From NCBI RefSeq assembly GCF_002812805.1, contig NZ_NMUM01000030.1:186001-250000 (forward strand): a DNA stretch of 64,000 nucleotides, read 5' to 3'. The notes under the pieces were generated by a model. It was given only the letters and a program-made list of their open reading frames with translations. It searched no databases and had not been told where the DNA came from. Positions within the stretch are counted from its first letter, which is position 1. Each line of letters starts with the position of its first letter. Positions 28,231 to 37,341 of this stretch are shown one piece after another. The position numbers and the translations under genes were made by a program. This DNA is from Microbacterium lacus (GTDB taxonomy: Bacteria; Actinomycetota; Actinomycetes; Actinomycetales; Microbacteriaceae).

Positions 28231-29364
28231 TCAGTCGAAGTGGGCCGCGGCGGCGCGGGCTTCGTAGGCGACCTCGTCCAGCTCCTCGCCCGCGGCGTTG
28301 ATGTGTCCGACCTTGCGCCCCGGTCGAGGCTCCTTGCCGTACAGGTGGATCTTCGCGCCCGGATGCGCCGACATCGCCGCGGGGACGAGTTCCGCGAGTC
28401 CCCCCTCTGCGGGACCGCCGAGGATGTTGACCATGACCGTCCAGGGAGCGTGCGGGGTCGTGAGGCCGAGCGGCAGGTCGAGGACGGCACGCAGGTGCTG
28501 TTCGAACTGGCTCGTGAGCGCGCCATCCTGAGTCCAGTGACCGCTGTTGTGCGGGCGCATGGCGAGTTCGTTGACGAGCAGGCGATCGTCCGTCGTCTCG
28601 AACAGCTCCACCGCAAGCATGCCCGTCACGCCGAGCCCGTTGGCGATGTCCCTCGCCATATCGGCCGCGACATCCGCCAGGCGCGCACCGGCGCCTGGCG
28701 CGGGGGCAACGACCTCGGCACAGACCCCGTTGCGCTGGACCGTTTCGACGACGGGATACGTGGCGACCTCGCCGCGGGGGCTCCGAGCGATCTGCTGCGC
28801 GAGCTCGCGTCGAAAGTCCACCAGTTCTTCCACCAACAGATCGCCACCCCGTGCGTCTTCGGCGAGCGCGGCAAACCAATCCGCGGCTTCCGTACCGTGT
28901 CCGACGACGCGAACGCCCTTCCCGTCATAGCCACCGCGCGGGGTCTTCACGACGGCGCGGCCGCCGTGGTCGTCGATGAACCACTGCAGGGCATCGGCGT
29001 CCGACACCGCGGCCCAGTCGGGTTGCGGCACCCCGAGCTCGGCGAGACGCGTACGCATGCGGATCTTGTCCTGGGCGAATTCCAACGCCGCAGGTCCCGG
29101 ATGCACCGCGACACCGGCCTCGAGCAGCGCGTGCAGGACAGGCTGCGGAACGTGTTCGTGGTCGAACGTGACGACGTCAACGTCGCGGGCGAACGCGAGA
29201 ACCGTATCCGCGTCGCGGTAGTCGCCGACCTGGGTCGCGGCGAGCGCCGCCGACATGTCTTCCGCCTCAGCGAGCACCCGGATGTCGATGCCCAGCTCGA
29301 CGGCCGGCGCGATCATCATGCGGGCCAGCTGGCCCCCGCCGACGACTCCGACGCGGTATGTCAT
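28231..29364 (-). CDS. purK: N5-carboxyaminoimidazole ribonucleotide synthase PurK
   Basis: A 377-residue ATP-grasp enzyme that makes N5-CAIR from AIR, bicarbonate and ATP. VGVVGGGQLARMMIAPAVEL begins the N-terminal domain and VDVVTFDHEHV closes the pre-ATP-grasp part. VVKTPRGGYDGKGV is the ATP-binding loop, and EELVDFRRELAQQIARS with AMRPHNSGHWT are conserved in the family. The length is normal. It lies upstream of purE on the same strand and downstream of a PH-domain gene, as in mycobacteria. The 145-bp space to purE holds the palindrome described separately. Confidence 0.97.
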   Translation of the reverse strand: MTYRVGVVGGGQLARMMIAPAVELGIDIRVLAEAEDMSAALAATQVGDYRDADTVLAFARDVDVVTFDHEHVPQPVLHALLEAGVAVHPGPAALEFAQDKIRMRTRLAELGVPQPDWAAVSDADALQWFIDDHGGRAVVKTPRGGYDGKGVRVVGHGTEAADWFAALAEDARGGDLLVEELVDFRRELAQQIARSPRGEVATYPVVETVQRNGVCAEVVAPAPGAGARLADVAADMARDIANGLGVTGMLAVELFETTDDRLLVNELAMRPHNSGHWTQDGALTSQFEQHLRAVLDLPLGLTTPHAPWTVMVNILGGPAEGGLAELVPAAMSAHPGAKIHLYGKEPRPGRKVGHINAAGEELDEVAYEARAAAAHFD

Positions 29365-29427
29365 GGTCTTCCCCTCGCAGGTGGTTGGACGTGCGCCTCC
29401 ATCCTTTCACCGGAGCGCACGAATCGC

Positions 29428-29450
29428 GGGCCGCCCTGGTTCGGCGGCCC
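29428..29450 (-). terminator. Small GC hairpin downstream of the PH-domain gene
   Basis: GGGCCGCC at 29428-29435 pairs with GGCGGCCC at 29443-29450, with a 7-base loop, in the 101-bp space between the PH-domain gene end and the purK start. No T-run follows, so it is a weak or Rho-aided terminator at most. Confidence 0.4.
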
Positions 29451-29465
29451 ATCGATGTTGCCGGC

Positions 29466-30047
29466 TCAGGCAGGGAGCGGCGGACGAGGCGGGGCGGCCA
29501 TGGATTCATCGCTCGCCATGCCCTGCGCGTCGCGGTGCGCCAGGATCTGGCTGACCTCGATCTGATCGGCGAGCACCTCTTGCAAAAGGACGACGTCGGG
29601 AACGTTGACCAAGCGCAACGGCTCGTCGACCCCGTTGCTCAAGATGATCGTTCCGGCCCGCCACATCCGCTGGATGGGACCGCGGCGGAGGCTGATCGTG
29701 TAGCCCCGTGAGTGCAACAGCTCCCGCGCATGCCGAGACAGCACCCCGCGACGCGCGATGACGCGGCGCGTCGTGATCGTGTACGTGCGACTAGCCCAGA
29801 CGATCCAGGGCAGCACGACGAGAAGGAGCACGATCGCTCCGGCGGCGGCGAGAAGCATCCAATTCTCGAACGGCGCGGGAAGGTTGTCGTAGAACCACCC
29901 CGCGGCGCCTGCGACGGCCACGACGACCAGTGCCGACCAGCCCAGGCGCCGAGCACTCCCCCGCGTCCGCGCGACCAGCCGCTCGGGCGCGGCGGTGCCG
30001 GGCGGCGGCGCCGGCAGGCGATTGCCGTACGTCGTCGGCTGGGTCAT
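29466..30047 (-). CDS. Membrane protein with bacterial PH (bPH2/DUF304) domain
   Basis: A 193-residue protein with two transmembrane helices near residues 45-100 (SALVVVAVAGAAGWF, LLAAAGAIVLLLVVLPWIVW). A bacterial pleckstrin-like domain follows: RTYTITTRRVIARRGVL, HSRGYTISLRRGPIQRMW and IILSNGVDEPLRLVNVPDV. Such proteins are common in actinobacteria. One sits between purK and birA in M. tuberculosis (Rv3278c), so this is a conserved neighbour. Function unknown; a membrane-stress or scaffolding role is only a guess. The C-terminal tail is Pro-rich. Confidence 0.85.
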   Translation of the reverse strand: MTQPTTYGNRLPAPPPGTAAPERLVARTRGSARRLGWSALVVVAVAGAAGWFYDNLPAPFENWMLLAAAGAIVLLLVVLPWIVWASRTYTITTRRVIARRGVLSRHARELLHSRGYTISLRRGPIQRMWRAGTIILSNGVDEPLRLVNVPDVVLLQEVLADQIEVSQILAHRDAQGMASDESMAAPPRPPLPA

Positions 30048-30128
30048 GCGCTCATTCTGCCGGTCGTGGGCGCGGGATGACGCATCCCACGCGGCTGCAC
30101 GATCAGCGAACGTGAACGACGTCGCGGT

Positions 30129-30941
30129 TCACCGGACGTGCACGACGTCGCCGGCGACGACGGATGTCTCGTCCACCCCGTTGCGGACGACGAGTTCGCC
30201 GTGCGGCCCGATCCGTACCGCCTCGCCGACGAGTTCGGTTCCGTCCGGCAGATGGACGCGCACCGAGCTGCCGATCGTCCCGCAGAGCGCCTCGACCTCG
30301 TCGTGCACGCCTGAGCGCGACGCGTCGCCATCTTCCATGAGAAGAGCGCCTACGAGCTCGCCGAGCGCGGCGAGGTAGTCGGCCAGGAGCGTGTCGAGCA
30401 CCGGCGGGGTGACGGTCATGCCGAGCACCGCGAGTGATGTCGCTGTGGGAGTCGGCAACTGTTCGGCGGTCATGGCCGTGTTGACGCCCGCGCCCACCAC
30501 GATCGAATCCTGCGCACCGGGCGCGACCTCGGCGAGGATGCCACAGACCTTGCGACCATCGACCAGCACGTCGTTGGGCCACTTCATCCGCACCGTGTGC
30601 GTGTCGCCGAGCGGCGCAGAGAGCTGGCCCGCGACGGCGCGAGTCAGGGCCGCCCCCGCGATGAGCGGTATCCAGCCGCGATCCACCGGCCGGAGGCCTG
30701 AGACGTCGAGAACGACCGAGATCGCCAATGCGCTGCCCGCGGGCGCTTCCCAGGTCCGCCCGCGACGACCGCGGCCATCCGTCTGGTCATCGGTGACCAG
30801 CACCGACAGATTCGGCCAGGCGCCGGGATCGAGCGTGTGATCCCTGACCAGGTCGGCGTTCGTCGATCCGGTGCGGGAGACGACCTCGACGCGCGTGGCG
30901 ACGGTCGCGGCGGCGGGAAAGTCGAGGATGTGCAAACCCAT
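30129..30941 (-). CDS. birA: Biotin-[acetyl-CoA-carboxylase] ligase
   Basis: A 270-residue biotin protein ligase without an N-terminal HTH, so it does not act as a repressor. SRTGSTNADLVRD and the biotinyl-AMP loop GRGRRGRTWEAP are present, as are MKWPNDVLVDGRKVCGIL and GAGVNTAMTAEQLP. A small C-terminal SH3-like domain ends in GDVVHVR. It loads biotin onto AccA3 encoded at 39.5 kb. The last seven codons are followed by a near-copy (RDVVHVR in another frame), a short duplication past the stop. It is the first gene of a minus-strand group running towards purK. Confidence 0.95.
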   Translation of the reverse strand: MGLHILDFPAAATVATRVEVVSRTGSTNADLVRDHTLDPGAWPNLSVLVTDDQTDGRGRRGRTWEAPAGSALAISVVLDVSGLRPVDRGWIPLIAGAALTRAVAGQLSAPLGDTHTVRMKWPNDVLVDGRKVCGILAEVAPGAQDSIVVGAGVNTAMTAEQLPTPTATSLAVLGMTVTPPVLDTLLADYLAALGELVGALLMEDGDASRSGVHDEVEALCGTIGSSVRVHLPDGTELVGEAVRIGPHGELVVRNGVDETSVVAGDVVHVR

Positions 30942-30980
30942 GCCCCCAGGTTAGGCGTGCCACGCGGCGCAGCACCGCAA

Positions 30981-31045
30981 GAGGACTTCGGCGCGGCAAG
31001 AGGAGCATCCCTACCCCAAACCCCTTCCCGCACCCCGAACTCCTC
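30981..31045. repeat. Palindrome A-left (65 bp, degenerate)
   Basis: GAGGACTTCGGCGCGG at the left end pairs with the complement of CACCCCGAACTCCTC at the right end. The arms are about 24 bases with several mismatches and one gap. It begins and ends with the same bases as the right copy, but the middle has diverged. Confidence 0.75.
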
Positions 31046-31174
31046 CTCCCACGCTGTCGCGAGCTTCCCCGCGCCGTTGTCCACGCTCCCTCCCCCGCTC
31101 CGGGGAGCGCACAGTGTCCCCCGTTTCGCACCCGACAGACGCTCACATCGCAGAGCGATTGCAACTATGTGGGC

Positions 31175-32002
31175 ATGGATCTTCAGTTGTGGCTCAGGAA
31201 GCGCGGCGGGTGGGCGCACCGCTCCGATGCGATCGAGGCGGGATGGACCCGCTATCGCCTCGAACAGGCGCTGCGCTCGGCGCTCATCATGGTCACGGCG
31301 CGACAGTGGCTGCATCTTCCGGGCATCGACGACGACCTCCGAGCGGCCATGAGCGCGAGCGGACGAGTGACGTGCGTCTCCGCGGCACGGATGCTGGGAC
31401 TCTGGATTCCTCATCCGCCCGACCGCCTGCATCTCGCCGTTCACCCGCACGGCGGGCGGGACATTTCTCGCTTCGTGGCACACCGCAATCTCGGGCCCGT
31501 CCGGGCTCTCCCACGATCGCCGCTGGATGCCATCGAAAACGTCCTCGCCCGCGTGGCGACCTGCCAGCCGCATCTTGAAGCGCTGGCGATCTGGGAGTCG
31601 GCGATCAACAAGCGCCTCGTAACCGTCGCGCACCTGCAGGCGGTCGACTGGACGACGCACGCCGCTCGAGCACTCGCATCCGAAGCCGGCGGCGCCTCGG
31701 ACTCCGGGCTCGAGACGCTCGTCGTCCATCGGCTCGCGAGGCTCGGCGTCCACGCCGTGCAACAGGTCCCTCTGCTGGGCCACGAAGTCGACCTTCTCAT
31801 CGGGCAGCGACTCGTCATTCAGCTCGACGGATTCGCGTACCACCAAGCGGCGCAGCGCCGGGCCGACATCGCGCATGACCGGCGCCTGCGCCTCGCCGGG
31901 TACACCGTGCTGCGCTTCGACTACATCGAGGTCATGGACCGCTGGCCCCTGGTCGAGCGACAGATCCTCGCGGCAGTCGCACAGAACCTGCACCTCGCAT
32001 GA
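31175..32002 (+). CDS. AbiEi-like HTH plus DUF559/Vsr-like nuclease (unit A)
   Basis: A 275-residue protein. Residues about 1-75 resemble the wHTH of AbiEi-type antitoxins ([18 protein letters not shown]). The middle has [18 protein letters not shown] and [11 protein letters not shown]. The C-terminal 100 residues form a DUF559/Vsr-like PD-(D/E)XK domain: [38 protein letters not shown] with Glu, Asp and QLD in place of ExK, then [20 protein letters not shown]. The ATG at 31175 is preferred over a GTG at 31169. The protein is predicted to bind and cut DNA. It is flanked by unit A palindromes, which could be its operator and its target. Confidence 0.78.
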   Translation: MDLQLWLRKRGGWAHRSDAIEAGWTRYRLEQALRSALIMVTARQWLHLPGIDDDLRAAMSASGRVTCVSAARMLGLWIPHPPDRLHLAVHPHGGRDISRFVAHRNLGPVRALPRSPLDAIENVLARVATCQPHLEALAIWESAINKRLVTVAHLQAVDWTTHAARALASEAGGASDSGLETLVVHRLARLGVHAVQQVPLLGHEVDLLIGQRLVIQLDGFAYHQAAQRRADIAHDRRLRLAGYTVLRFDYIEVMDRWPLVERQILAAVAQNLHLA

Positions 32003-32065
32003 GGACTTCGGCCCCGCGAGAGGAGGATGCGGGTCTGACATTCCTCATCTCGCGCCGAAGTCCTC
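32001..32065. repeat. Palindrome A-right (65 bp)
   Basis: GAGGACTTCGGC at 32001 pairs perfectly with GCCGAAGTCCTC ending at 32065. The pairing continues inward with CGAGAGGAGG against CCTCATCTCG. It overlaps the stop codon of the nuclease gene. Confidence 0.85.
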
Positions 32066-32210
32066 CCGCGGCGCCGCGCAGGGCCGCGAACGACGTTTCC
32101 GAGAGGCGGGCGTGAGAAGAGGGCGAGAGGGGTTGCACAACGGATGCTCTGCGTCATTGTGCGAGACCGTCAACCGTGCGAGCGCGGGGGGCCCGGATAG
32201 AGTGAATCGC

Positions 32211-33815
32211 GTGAGTCATGAGCCCGACCTGTCCACCGCCGGCAAGATCGCGGATCTGCGCGCCCGATACGACGAAGCGGTGGTTTCCGCCGAACTCGTC
32301 GCGCGCGAGAAGCAGCACGCGAAGGGCAAGCTGACTGCCCGCGAGCGCATTGAACTGCTCGTCGACACGGGCAGCTTCGTCGAGATCGATGAGTATGTGC
32401 GCCACCGCACGACCGCCTTCGGGATGGATAAGTCCCGCCCCTATGGGGACTCGGTCGTGACCGGGACGGGCACGATCCACGGTCGCACCGTCGCGGTGTA
32501 CGCCCAGGACTTCCCCACGTTCGGCGGATCGCTCGGCGAGGTCGCCGGCGACAAGATCATCAAGGTGATGCAGCTCGCCCTGCGCGGAGGGATGCCGATC
32601 ATCGGCATCCTGGACTCCGGTGGCGCACGCATCCAGGAGGGCGTCGTCGCCCTCGGCAAGTACGGCGAGATCTTTCGCCTGAACACGGCGGCGTCGGGCG
32701 TCATCCCGCAGATCTCGCTCATCATGGGCCCCGCCGCGGGCGGCGCCGTCTACTCCCCCGCACTGACAGATTTCGTCATCATGGTCGACAAGACCAGCCA
32801 GATGTTCGTCACCGGCCCCGACGTGATCAAGACCGTCACGGGCGAGGACGTCGGGATGGACGAGCTCGGCGGCGCGTACACCCACAACACCCGCAGCGGC
32901 GTGGCCCACTACCTCGCCGAAGACGAGGACGACGCGATCGACTATGCGCGGACCCTCCTCGGGTTTCTGCCGGACAACAACATGACGGACGTCCCGATCT
33001 ACGAGTCCGGATTCGAATGGGAGACGACGGATGCCGATCGCACCCTGAACACGGTCATCCCGGACTCCCCGAACCAGCCGTACGACATCCACCAGGTCAT
33101 CTCGAAGCTCGTGGATGCACCCTCGGGTTCGGGCGCCGGCGACTTCCTCGAGGTACAGCCGCTCTTCGCTCCGAACATCGTCATCGGGTTCGGTCGGGTC
33201 GAGGGTCGCTCCGTGGGCATCATCGCGAACCAGCCGTCGCAGATGGCGGGCACGCTCAACATCGACGCCGGCGAGAAGGCCAGCCGTTTCGTCCGGTTCT
33301 GCGACGCGTTCTCGATCCCGATCCTGACTTTGGTGGACGTGCCCGGATACCTGCCCGGTACAGACCAGGAGTGGACCGGAGTCATCCGTCGCGGCGCGAA
33401 GCTGCTCTACGCCTACGCCGAGGCCACCGTTCCGCTCGTCACCGTGATCCTCCGAAAGGCCTACGGCGGCGCGTACATCGTGATGGGCTCGAAGCAGCTC
33501 GGGGCCGACATGAACTTCGCCTGGCCGAGCGCCGAGATCGCCGTGATGGGCGGGCAGGGCGCGGTCAACATCCTGTATCGCGGTGAGATCAAGCGCGCTG
33601 AAGAGGCGGGCGAGGATGTCGCAGCCGTCCGCACGCGACTCGCGAACGAGTACACCTACAACGTCGCCTCACCGTTCCTCGCGGCCGAACGAGGCGAGCT
33701 CGACAGCATTATCGAACCCGCCTCGACCCGAGTGATGGTCGCCAAGGCGCTGCGGTCGCTCCGGACGAAGCGCGCCACGCTACCTCCCAAGAAGCACGGG
33801 AACATCCCGCTGTGA
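32211..33815 (+). CDS. accD: Acyl-CoA carboxylase carboxyltransferase (beta) subunit, AccD5-type
   Basis: A carboxyltransferase of about 534 residues (GTG start at 32211; an in-frame GTG at 32202 is also possible). It moves CO2 from carboxybiotin to acetyl- or propionyl-Co[21 protein letters not shown] opens the family pattern. The N-lobe has [16 protein letters not shown] and the oxyanion-type [12 protein letters not shown]. The C-lobe has [19 protein letters not shown] and [14 protein letters not shown]. It is coupled to accE (GTGA overlap) and works with AccA3 at 39.5 kb, as in M. tuberculosis. The unit A palindrome ends 145 bp before its start. Confidence 0.96.
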   Translation: MSHEPDLSTAGKIADLRARYDEAVVSAELVAREKQHAKGKLTARERIELLVDTGSFVEIDEYVRHRTTAFGMDKSRPYGDSVVTGTGTIHGRTVAVYAQDFPTFGGSLGEVAGDKIIKVMQLALRGGMPIIGILDSGGARIQEGVVALGKYGEIFRLNTAASGVIPQISLIMGPAAGGAVYSPALTDFVIMVDKTSQMFVTGPDVIKTVTGEDVGMDELGGAYTHNTRSGVAHYLAEDEDDAIDYARTLLGFLPDNNMTDVPIYESGFEWETTDADRTLNTVIPDSPNQPYDIHQVISKLVDAPSGSGAGDFLEVQPLFAPNIVIGFGRVEGRSVGIIANQPSQMAGTLNIDAGEKASRFVRFCDAFSIPILTLVDVPGYLPGTDQEWTGVIRRGAKLLYAYAEATVPLVTVILRKAYGGAYIVMGSKQLGADMNFAWPSAEIAVMGGQGAVNILYRGEIKRAEEAGEDVAAVRTRLANEYTYNVASPFLAAERGELDSIIEPASTRVMVAKALRSLRTKRATLPPKKHGNIPL

Positions 33816-34027
33816 GCTCACCCGAAGACGTCTCGGTCGAGGTCCTCCGCGGCTCCCCCGACGAGCAGGAGCTCGCCGCTTTGCTCGCCGTCGTCACCGA
33901 GGCGTACGTCCGAGAGGCGGACGCGGTCGTCGCGGAGGACGACGCGGGATCGTCGGCTTGGGCCCGGAGCGCTCGAGGGCTCCGTCGACCCCTCGAGCGC
34001 GGACTGCCCTGGGGCCGCTCGAGCTGA
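33812..34027 (+). CDS. accE: Acyl-CoA carboxylase epsilon subunit
   Basis: A 71-residue protein with a GTG start overlapping the accD stop. It has the pattern of actinobacterial AccE: an acidic N-terminal half ([20 protein letters not shown]) and the [12 protein letters not shown] segment near the end. AccE5 of mycobacteria stabilises the AccA3-AccD5 complex and stimulates its activity. The position right after accD supports the call, since the sequence alone is short and weakly conserved. Confidence 0.88.
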   Translation: MSSPEDVSVEVLRGSPDEQELAALLAVVTEAYVREADAVVAEDDAGSSAWARSARGLRRPLERGLPWGRSS

Positions 34028-34218
34028 GCGAGCGGATCGCACCCCGCTCATCGAAAACCCTGGAAAACCGGGAAAACTGTCCCCCAAAGTACCTACAGAC
34101 ACGGATTTCGGCACCGCCGCATACTTGTCGTGCGTGACACGCTCATGCGTATGGCCGTGACCCCCGATTCTCGGGACAACGGCTCCCGCGGACGATTTTC
34201 GGGTAATCGTTCCGCAAC

Positions 34219-34251
34219 GGAGAGGGGCGGGCGACTTCGCCGCCCCTCTCC
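34219..34251. terminator. Bidirectional hairpin terminator after accE
   Basis: GGAGAGGGGCGG at 34219-34230 pairs perfectly with CCGCCCCTCTCC at 34240-34251, with a 9-base loop. It lies between accE (+) and a minus-strand membrane protein gene, with no T-run on either side. The rest of the 257-bp gap (34028-34284) shows no convincing gene. Confidence 0.65.
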
Positions 34252-34284
34252 TCTCATGGACAGGTTGCTGCGGAGTCCGTGATG

Positions 34285-35313
34285 TCAGCGTCCCGGGTGC
34301 CGGATCTCACGCCACAGGTCGACCGAATCTTCATCGGTCTGCTCCACCACGAGGCGTCCCACAACCGTGACCGCGACGTTGTCATCGGGGGACGTACGGA
34401 TGATGATCCTGTTCGATTGCGAATCACGCAACGCCTCGGCGAGTTCCGCACGGATCTGGCTCAGATCATGGTCGGGCACACCCTCGAGTCCGCCCTCGTC
34501 GAAGACGCTCACCTGCGCGCCCCGACGTCGCGCCGCATCGATCTCGGCGCGCACACCGTCATCGAGCAGACGGGGTCCGCGCAGCTCGTCGCGGAGCCGC
34601 GCCTCGGCCATACCCGCTTCGCGACGCTCGGATTCGCTCAGCAGCCCGTGCATGGCGATGACGCGTGCGAGAACCGGTCCGCCGACCGCCAGGGCCCGCT
34701 GGAGTTGAACCCGACGTTCGCGCTCGCGTCCCTCCTGCGCGGCTTCCCACGCGGAGGTGACGGCCTGCAGCTCGGCCAGCTGGTCGGCGTCACGCTCGGC
34801 ACGATCGATCAGGAAGACCAGGAGGTGCGCCACCCCGACCCAGACGATCGAGCCGACGAGACCCTGGCTGAGCGCCTGAACGGGCCCCATCCAGATCATC
34901 GAGCCGATCGAGAGCAGGACGGTGCCGGCCCAAGCGATCCAGGTTCTGCGTCGCACCATCAGCACGACCATCAGGGCGCCGCCGCCCCCGACGTACCACG
35001 TGCCGTAGGTCGCCGTTCGTGCGACGCCCTCAGCGTCGGCAACCGCGAAACCCGTCATCGACGGAACGATCGCGACCGTGACGAGCGCGACGACAGCTGC
35101 CCAGAGCGGCATCGGCTCGCGGGGAGAGTCTGCCCCGGCCACGGGACGCGGGACCGCGAAGATCGTCACGACCGTCGCCGCGAGGTAGAGGATCAGGCCT
35201 GCAACGAGGAATCCGGGCCGCTCAGGGGGGTCGGTCGTCCAGAGCACGCCTCGCGCAGCCTGGTACATCGCGAAGGCCAGCGCGAGCGCGGCGAGCACGG
35301 TACGGACGGTCAT
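34285..35313 (-). CDS. Membrane protein with degenerate histidine-kinase-like C-terminus
   Basis: A 342-residue protein. The first half has about five transmembrane helices (FLVAGLILYLAATVVTIFAV and others). A helical linker follows, and then a C-terminal part with LRGPRLLDDGVRAEIDAARR and RAELAEALRDSQSNRIIIR. This pattern recalls the N-box region of a HATPase domain but lacks the later glycine boxes, so ATP binding looks unlikely. It is encoded directly after the sensor kinase with a 4-bp overlap. I infer that it is a catalytically dead partner that may dimerise with, or signal to, the kinase. Confidence 0.65.
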   Translation of the reverse strand: MTVRTVLAALALAFAMYQAARGVLWTTDPPERPGFLVAGLILYLAATVVTIFAVPRPVAGADSPREPMPLWAAVVALVTVAIVPSMTGFAVADAEGVARTATYGTWYVGGGGALMVVLMVRRRTWIAWAGTVLLSIGSMIWMGPVQALSQGLVGSIVWVGVAHLLVFLIDRAERDADQLAELQAVTSAWEAAQEGRERERRVQLQRALAVGGPVLARVIAMHGLLSESERREAGMAEARLRDELRGPRLLDDGVRAEIDAARRRGAQVSVFDEGGLEGVPDHDLSQIRAELAEALRDSQSNRIIIRTSPDDNVAVTVVGRLVVEQTDEDSVDLWREIRHPGR

Positions 35314-36680
35314 CGTCGCACCTCTCTCCAGCGCAGCGTCACGGTCGTGCCGTGGGGGCCGGAATCGATCACGGCCTCTCCGTCGATCGCGGCAATGCGG
35401 GCGAGGATCGAGGCGCTGATTCCGAGACGGTCGTCAGGGACCGCATCGACATCGAAACCCGGGCCCTTATCCGACACCACAACTTCGACGGCCGCCAGAC
35501 GTTCGTCGCTCTCCACGACACTGCGCGCCGCACCTTCGACCTGATCCGCATCGACACGCGTCGCGTCTGTGTCCGACTCGGCCTCGGGATCGGCGGGACG
35601 ACGCACGATCGCCTCGAGCCCGACCCCGTCGGCGTGCTGGATCGCGTTGGCCGCCGCCTGCGTCGCGGCCCGGATCATGGCGGCGGCGACTGCCGGCGGC
35701 ACCTTCGGCTCGCCTTCCGCGGCCTCGACGCGGACCTGCAGCCGGAGCCCCAAGTCTGCGAGGGAGGCCTGAATGCCGCGAGCGAGTGCCTTCATCGTCG
35801 TCGGCTGGGGATCGATCCCGCCGCTCGGGGTGCCCGTGTCCGCGAGACCCTCCAGCGCTTCGCGCGCCATGGACATCGCGAGCGATCGAGCACGGGGGCC
35901 ATCCGCTCTCTCGGCGGCGATCAAGGCGGCCAGCACACTGTCGTGCATGAGTGCGGAGACGGCGACCCGCTCCTCTTGTGCGGCCTGTGCTTCCGCGGCC
36001 TGGGCGTATGCGGCGACCGTGCGGGCGCGTTCCCGATCCACGCCGGAGGCCATCCGCCGGAAGATCGTCACGAGCGTCATGAGCAGGCCGCCGAGGATCA
36101 GCGAGTACGGCACCTCGAAGACCGCGGCAAGCAGGAACTCGGGCTCGAAGCCGCCTTGCCAGATCCGCACGAAACCGTAGATCAGCGGCGTAGCGATGGT
36201 CCACGCGAGTTGGAGCGGAAAACGGAAGGCGATGACCGCGGCGATCGTTGCGACGTTGATCAGGTACCACGGCCACGGTTCGGGCGTAGCCGTCGGCACG
36301 GATCCCGCCGTCGCGAGCGGCCAGATCGCCAGCATGACGATGTAGATCACGGCGAAAGCGCCGGTGGCCACACGAGCGGTTGCCCGGAAGAAGCACGCAC
36401 CGCACATGATGATGAGCGATCCGAAGACGATCGTCAGAAGCGGAATGGTCCAGCCGGGGCGAAGCCCCGCGTTGTTGCCGAGAGCGATGAAGAACGCCTG
36501 GATGCCGAGGACGAAGCATCCGACCGCCGCCGCGATCGCCGCGATCCGCTCGATGCGGCGACGTGTGAACGTACCCTGCCAGGCGGAGGCCAGTCTGCCC
36601 TGTGGGATCTGGCCCCACGCGCGATCCCACGCGACCGTCGTCTCTGTCGCGGCGTCCGCGGTGTCGATGTCAGGCGACAC
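35310..36680 (-). CDS. Sensor histidine kinase (NarL-partner type)
   Basis: The open frame runs to 36938, but the GTG at 36680 (SPDIDTADAATETTVAWDRA) gives a sensible 456-residue protein that overlaps the regulator gene by 11 bp. Six or so helices lie between residues 45 and 195. SALMHDSVLAALIAAERADG contains the phospho-acceptor His as in HisKA_3/LiaS-type kinases. The ATPase domain has an N-box (AAMIRAATQAAANAIQHADG) and a G1 box (VVVSDKGPGFD). GISASILARIAAIDGEAVI with GPHGTTVTLRW then completes it. It probably phosphorylates the LuxR-type regulator just upstream. The signal is unknown. Confidence 0.88.
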   Translation of the reverse strand: MSPDIDTADAATETTVAWDRAWGQIPQGRLASAWQGTFTRRRIERIAAIAAAVGCFVLGIQAFFIALGNNAGLRPGWTIPLLTIVFGSLIIMCGACFFRATARVATGAFAVIYIVMLAIWPLATAGSVPTATPEPWPWYLINVATIAAVIAFRFPLQLAWTIATPLIYGFVRIWQGGFEPEFLLAAVFEVPYSLILGGLLMTLVTIFRRMASGVDRERARTVAAYAQAAEAQAAQEERVAVSALMHDSVLAALIAAERADGPRARSLAMSMAREALEGLADTGTPSGGIDPQPTTMKALARGIQASLADLGLRLQVRVEAAEGEPKVPPAVAAAMIRAATQAAANAIQHADGVGLEAIVRRPADPEAESDTDATRVDADQVEGAARSVVESDERLAAVEVVVSDKGPGFDVDAVPDDRLGISASILARIAAIDGEAVIDSGPHGTTVTLRWREVRR

Positions 36681-37332
36681 CGGATGGATCCTCCGACGGC
36701 TCGACGATCCCGTCCTCCATCGCCCGGCGCAGCAGGTCGACCTTCGTCGGTGCGGGCCTGCCGACTTCGACGTACTTGACGCGGACCCGGGTGATGTTCT
36801 CTTTCGCGGTGGAGTAAGCAACACCGAGTCGATCGGCGACCACCTTGAGCGGCAACCCCGCTGCGTAGAGCCGCAGAACCTCACGCTCGCGAGCCGAGAG
36901 CTGGGCGTCAGCGAAGGCACGATCACCGTCGACGGCACTCGCCCACTCGACGTTGTCGAGGTGCTCCCCCGCCGCGACGGTTCGGATTGCTGCGATGACG
37001 TCGCCGATCGGGGAACTCTTGCTGACGACGCCGGCAGCGCCCGCCATGAGAGCCTCGCGAACGGCAGCCGGGCGATCGGCCACGGAGTGGATGATCACGC
37101 TCGACCCGTCCGAGACCAGGCGGCTCACGTTGCCGGTCGCCGTGGTGCCGTCTCCGAGCGTCAGGTCCAACACGACGACGTCGGCCGGAGCGGAGCGTGA
37201 ACCGGTACGCCACGCCAAATATTGGGCGACGGTGGCGCCGGAGAAGACCAGATCTTTGCCCGCGCGGGCAAGCGCTGCTTCGAGTCCCAGGCGTACGGAT
37301 TCGTGATCGTCGATCAGGGCAACCCGCGTCAT
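36670..37332 (-). CDS. LuxR/NarL-family response regulator
   Basis: A 220-residue regulator. The receiver domain (1-120) has VALIDDHESVRLGLEAAL with the acidic pair. The phosphorylation Asp is in VVVLDLTLGDG, and the Lys is in AAGVVSKSSPIGDVIAAI. The GerE-type HTH (about 145-205) is QLSAREREVLRLYAAGLPLK, then VAYSTAKENITRVRVKY. It forms a system with the sensor kinase and the degenerate kinase-like protein. The HTH segment STAKENITRV differs slightly from the common TVKxHVxxI. Target genes are unknown. Confidence 0.92.
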   Translation of the reverse strand: MTRVALIDDHESVRLGLEAALARAGKDLVFSGATVAQYLAWRTGSRSAPADVVVLDLTLGDGTTATGNVSRLVSDGSSVIIHSVADRPAAVREALMAGAAGVVSKSSPIGDVIAAIRTVAAGEHLDNVEWASAVDGDRAFADAQLSAREREVLRLYAAGLPLKVVADRLGVAYSTAKENITRVRVKYVEVGRPAPTKVDLLRRAMEDGIVEPSEDPSGVA

Positions 37333-37341
37333 GGGGACAGC

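Larger units (their letters stand above)
30981..32065 (+). mobile_element. Unit A: AbiEi/DUF559 gene between paired 65-bp palindromes
   Basis: This 1085-bp unit lies between birA and accD. The left palindrome is 30981-31045 and the right is 32001-32065, both 65 bp and both beginning GAGGACTTCGGC. Between them is one gene whose stop codon overlaps the first bases of the right palindrome. The layout (palindrome, about 130 bp, ORF, palindrome) is the same as in units B and C, but with unrelated palindrome sequence. Confidence 0.8.

Noticed and set aside
30644..32041. 465-codon minus-strand frame across birA and the unit A nuclease
   Set aside because: It is antisense to the nuclease gene and overlaps birA in another frame. 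The translation has no recognisable domain.
34145..34285. Possible small plus-strand gene after accE
   Set aside because: It has no ribosome site, its codons run through the terminator hairpin, and it has no recognisable product.
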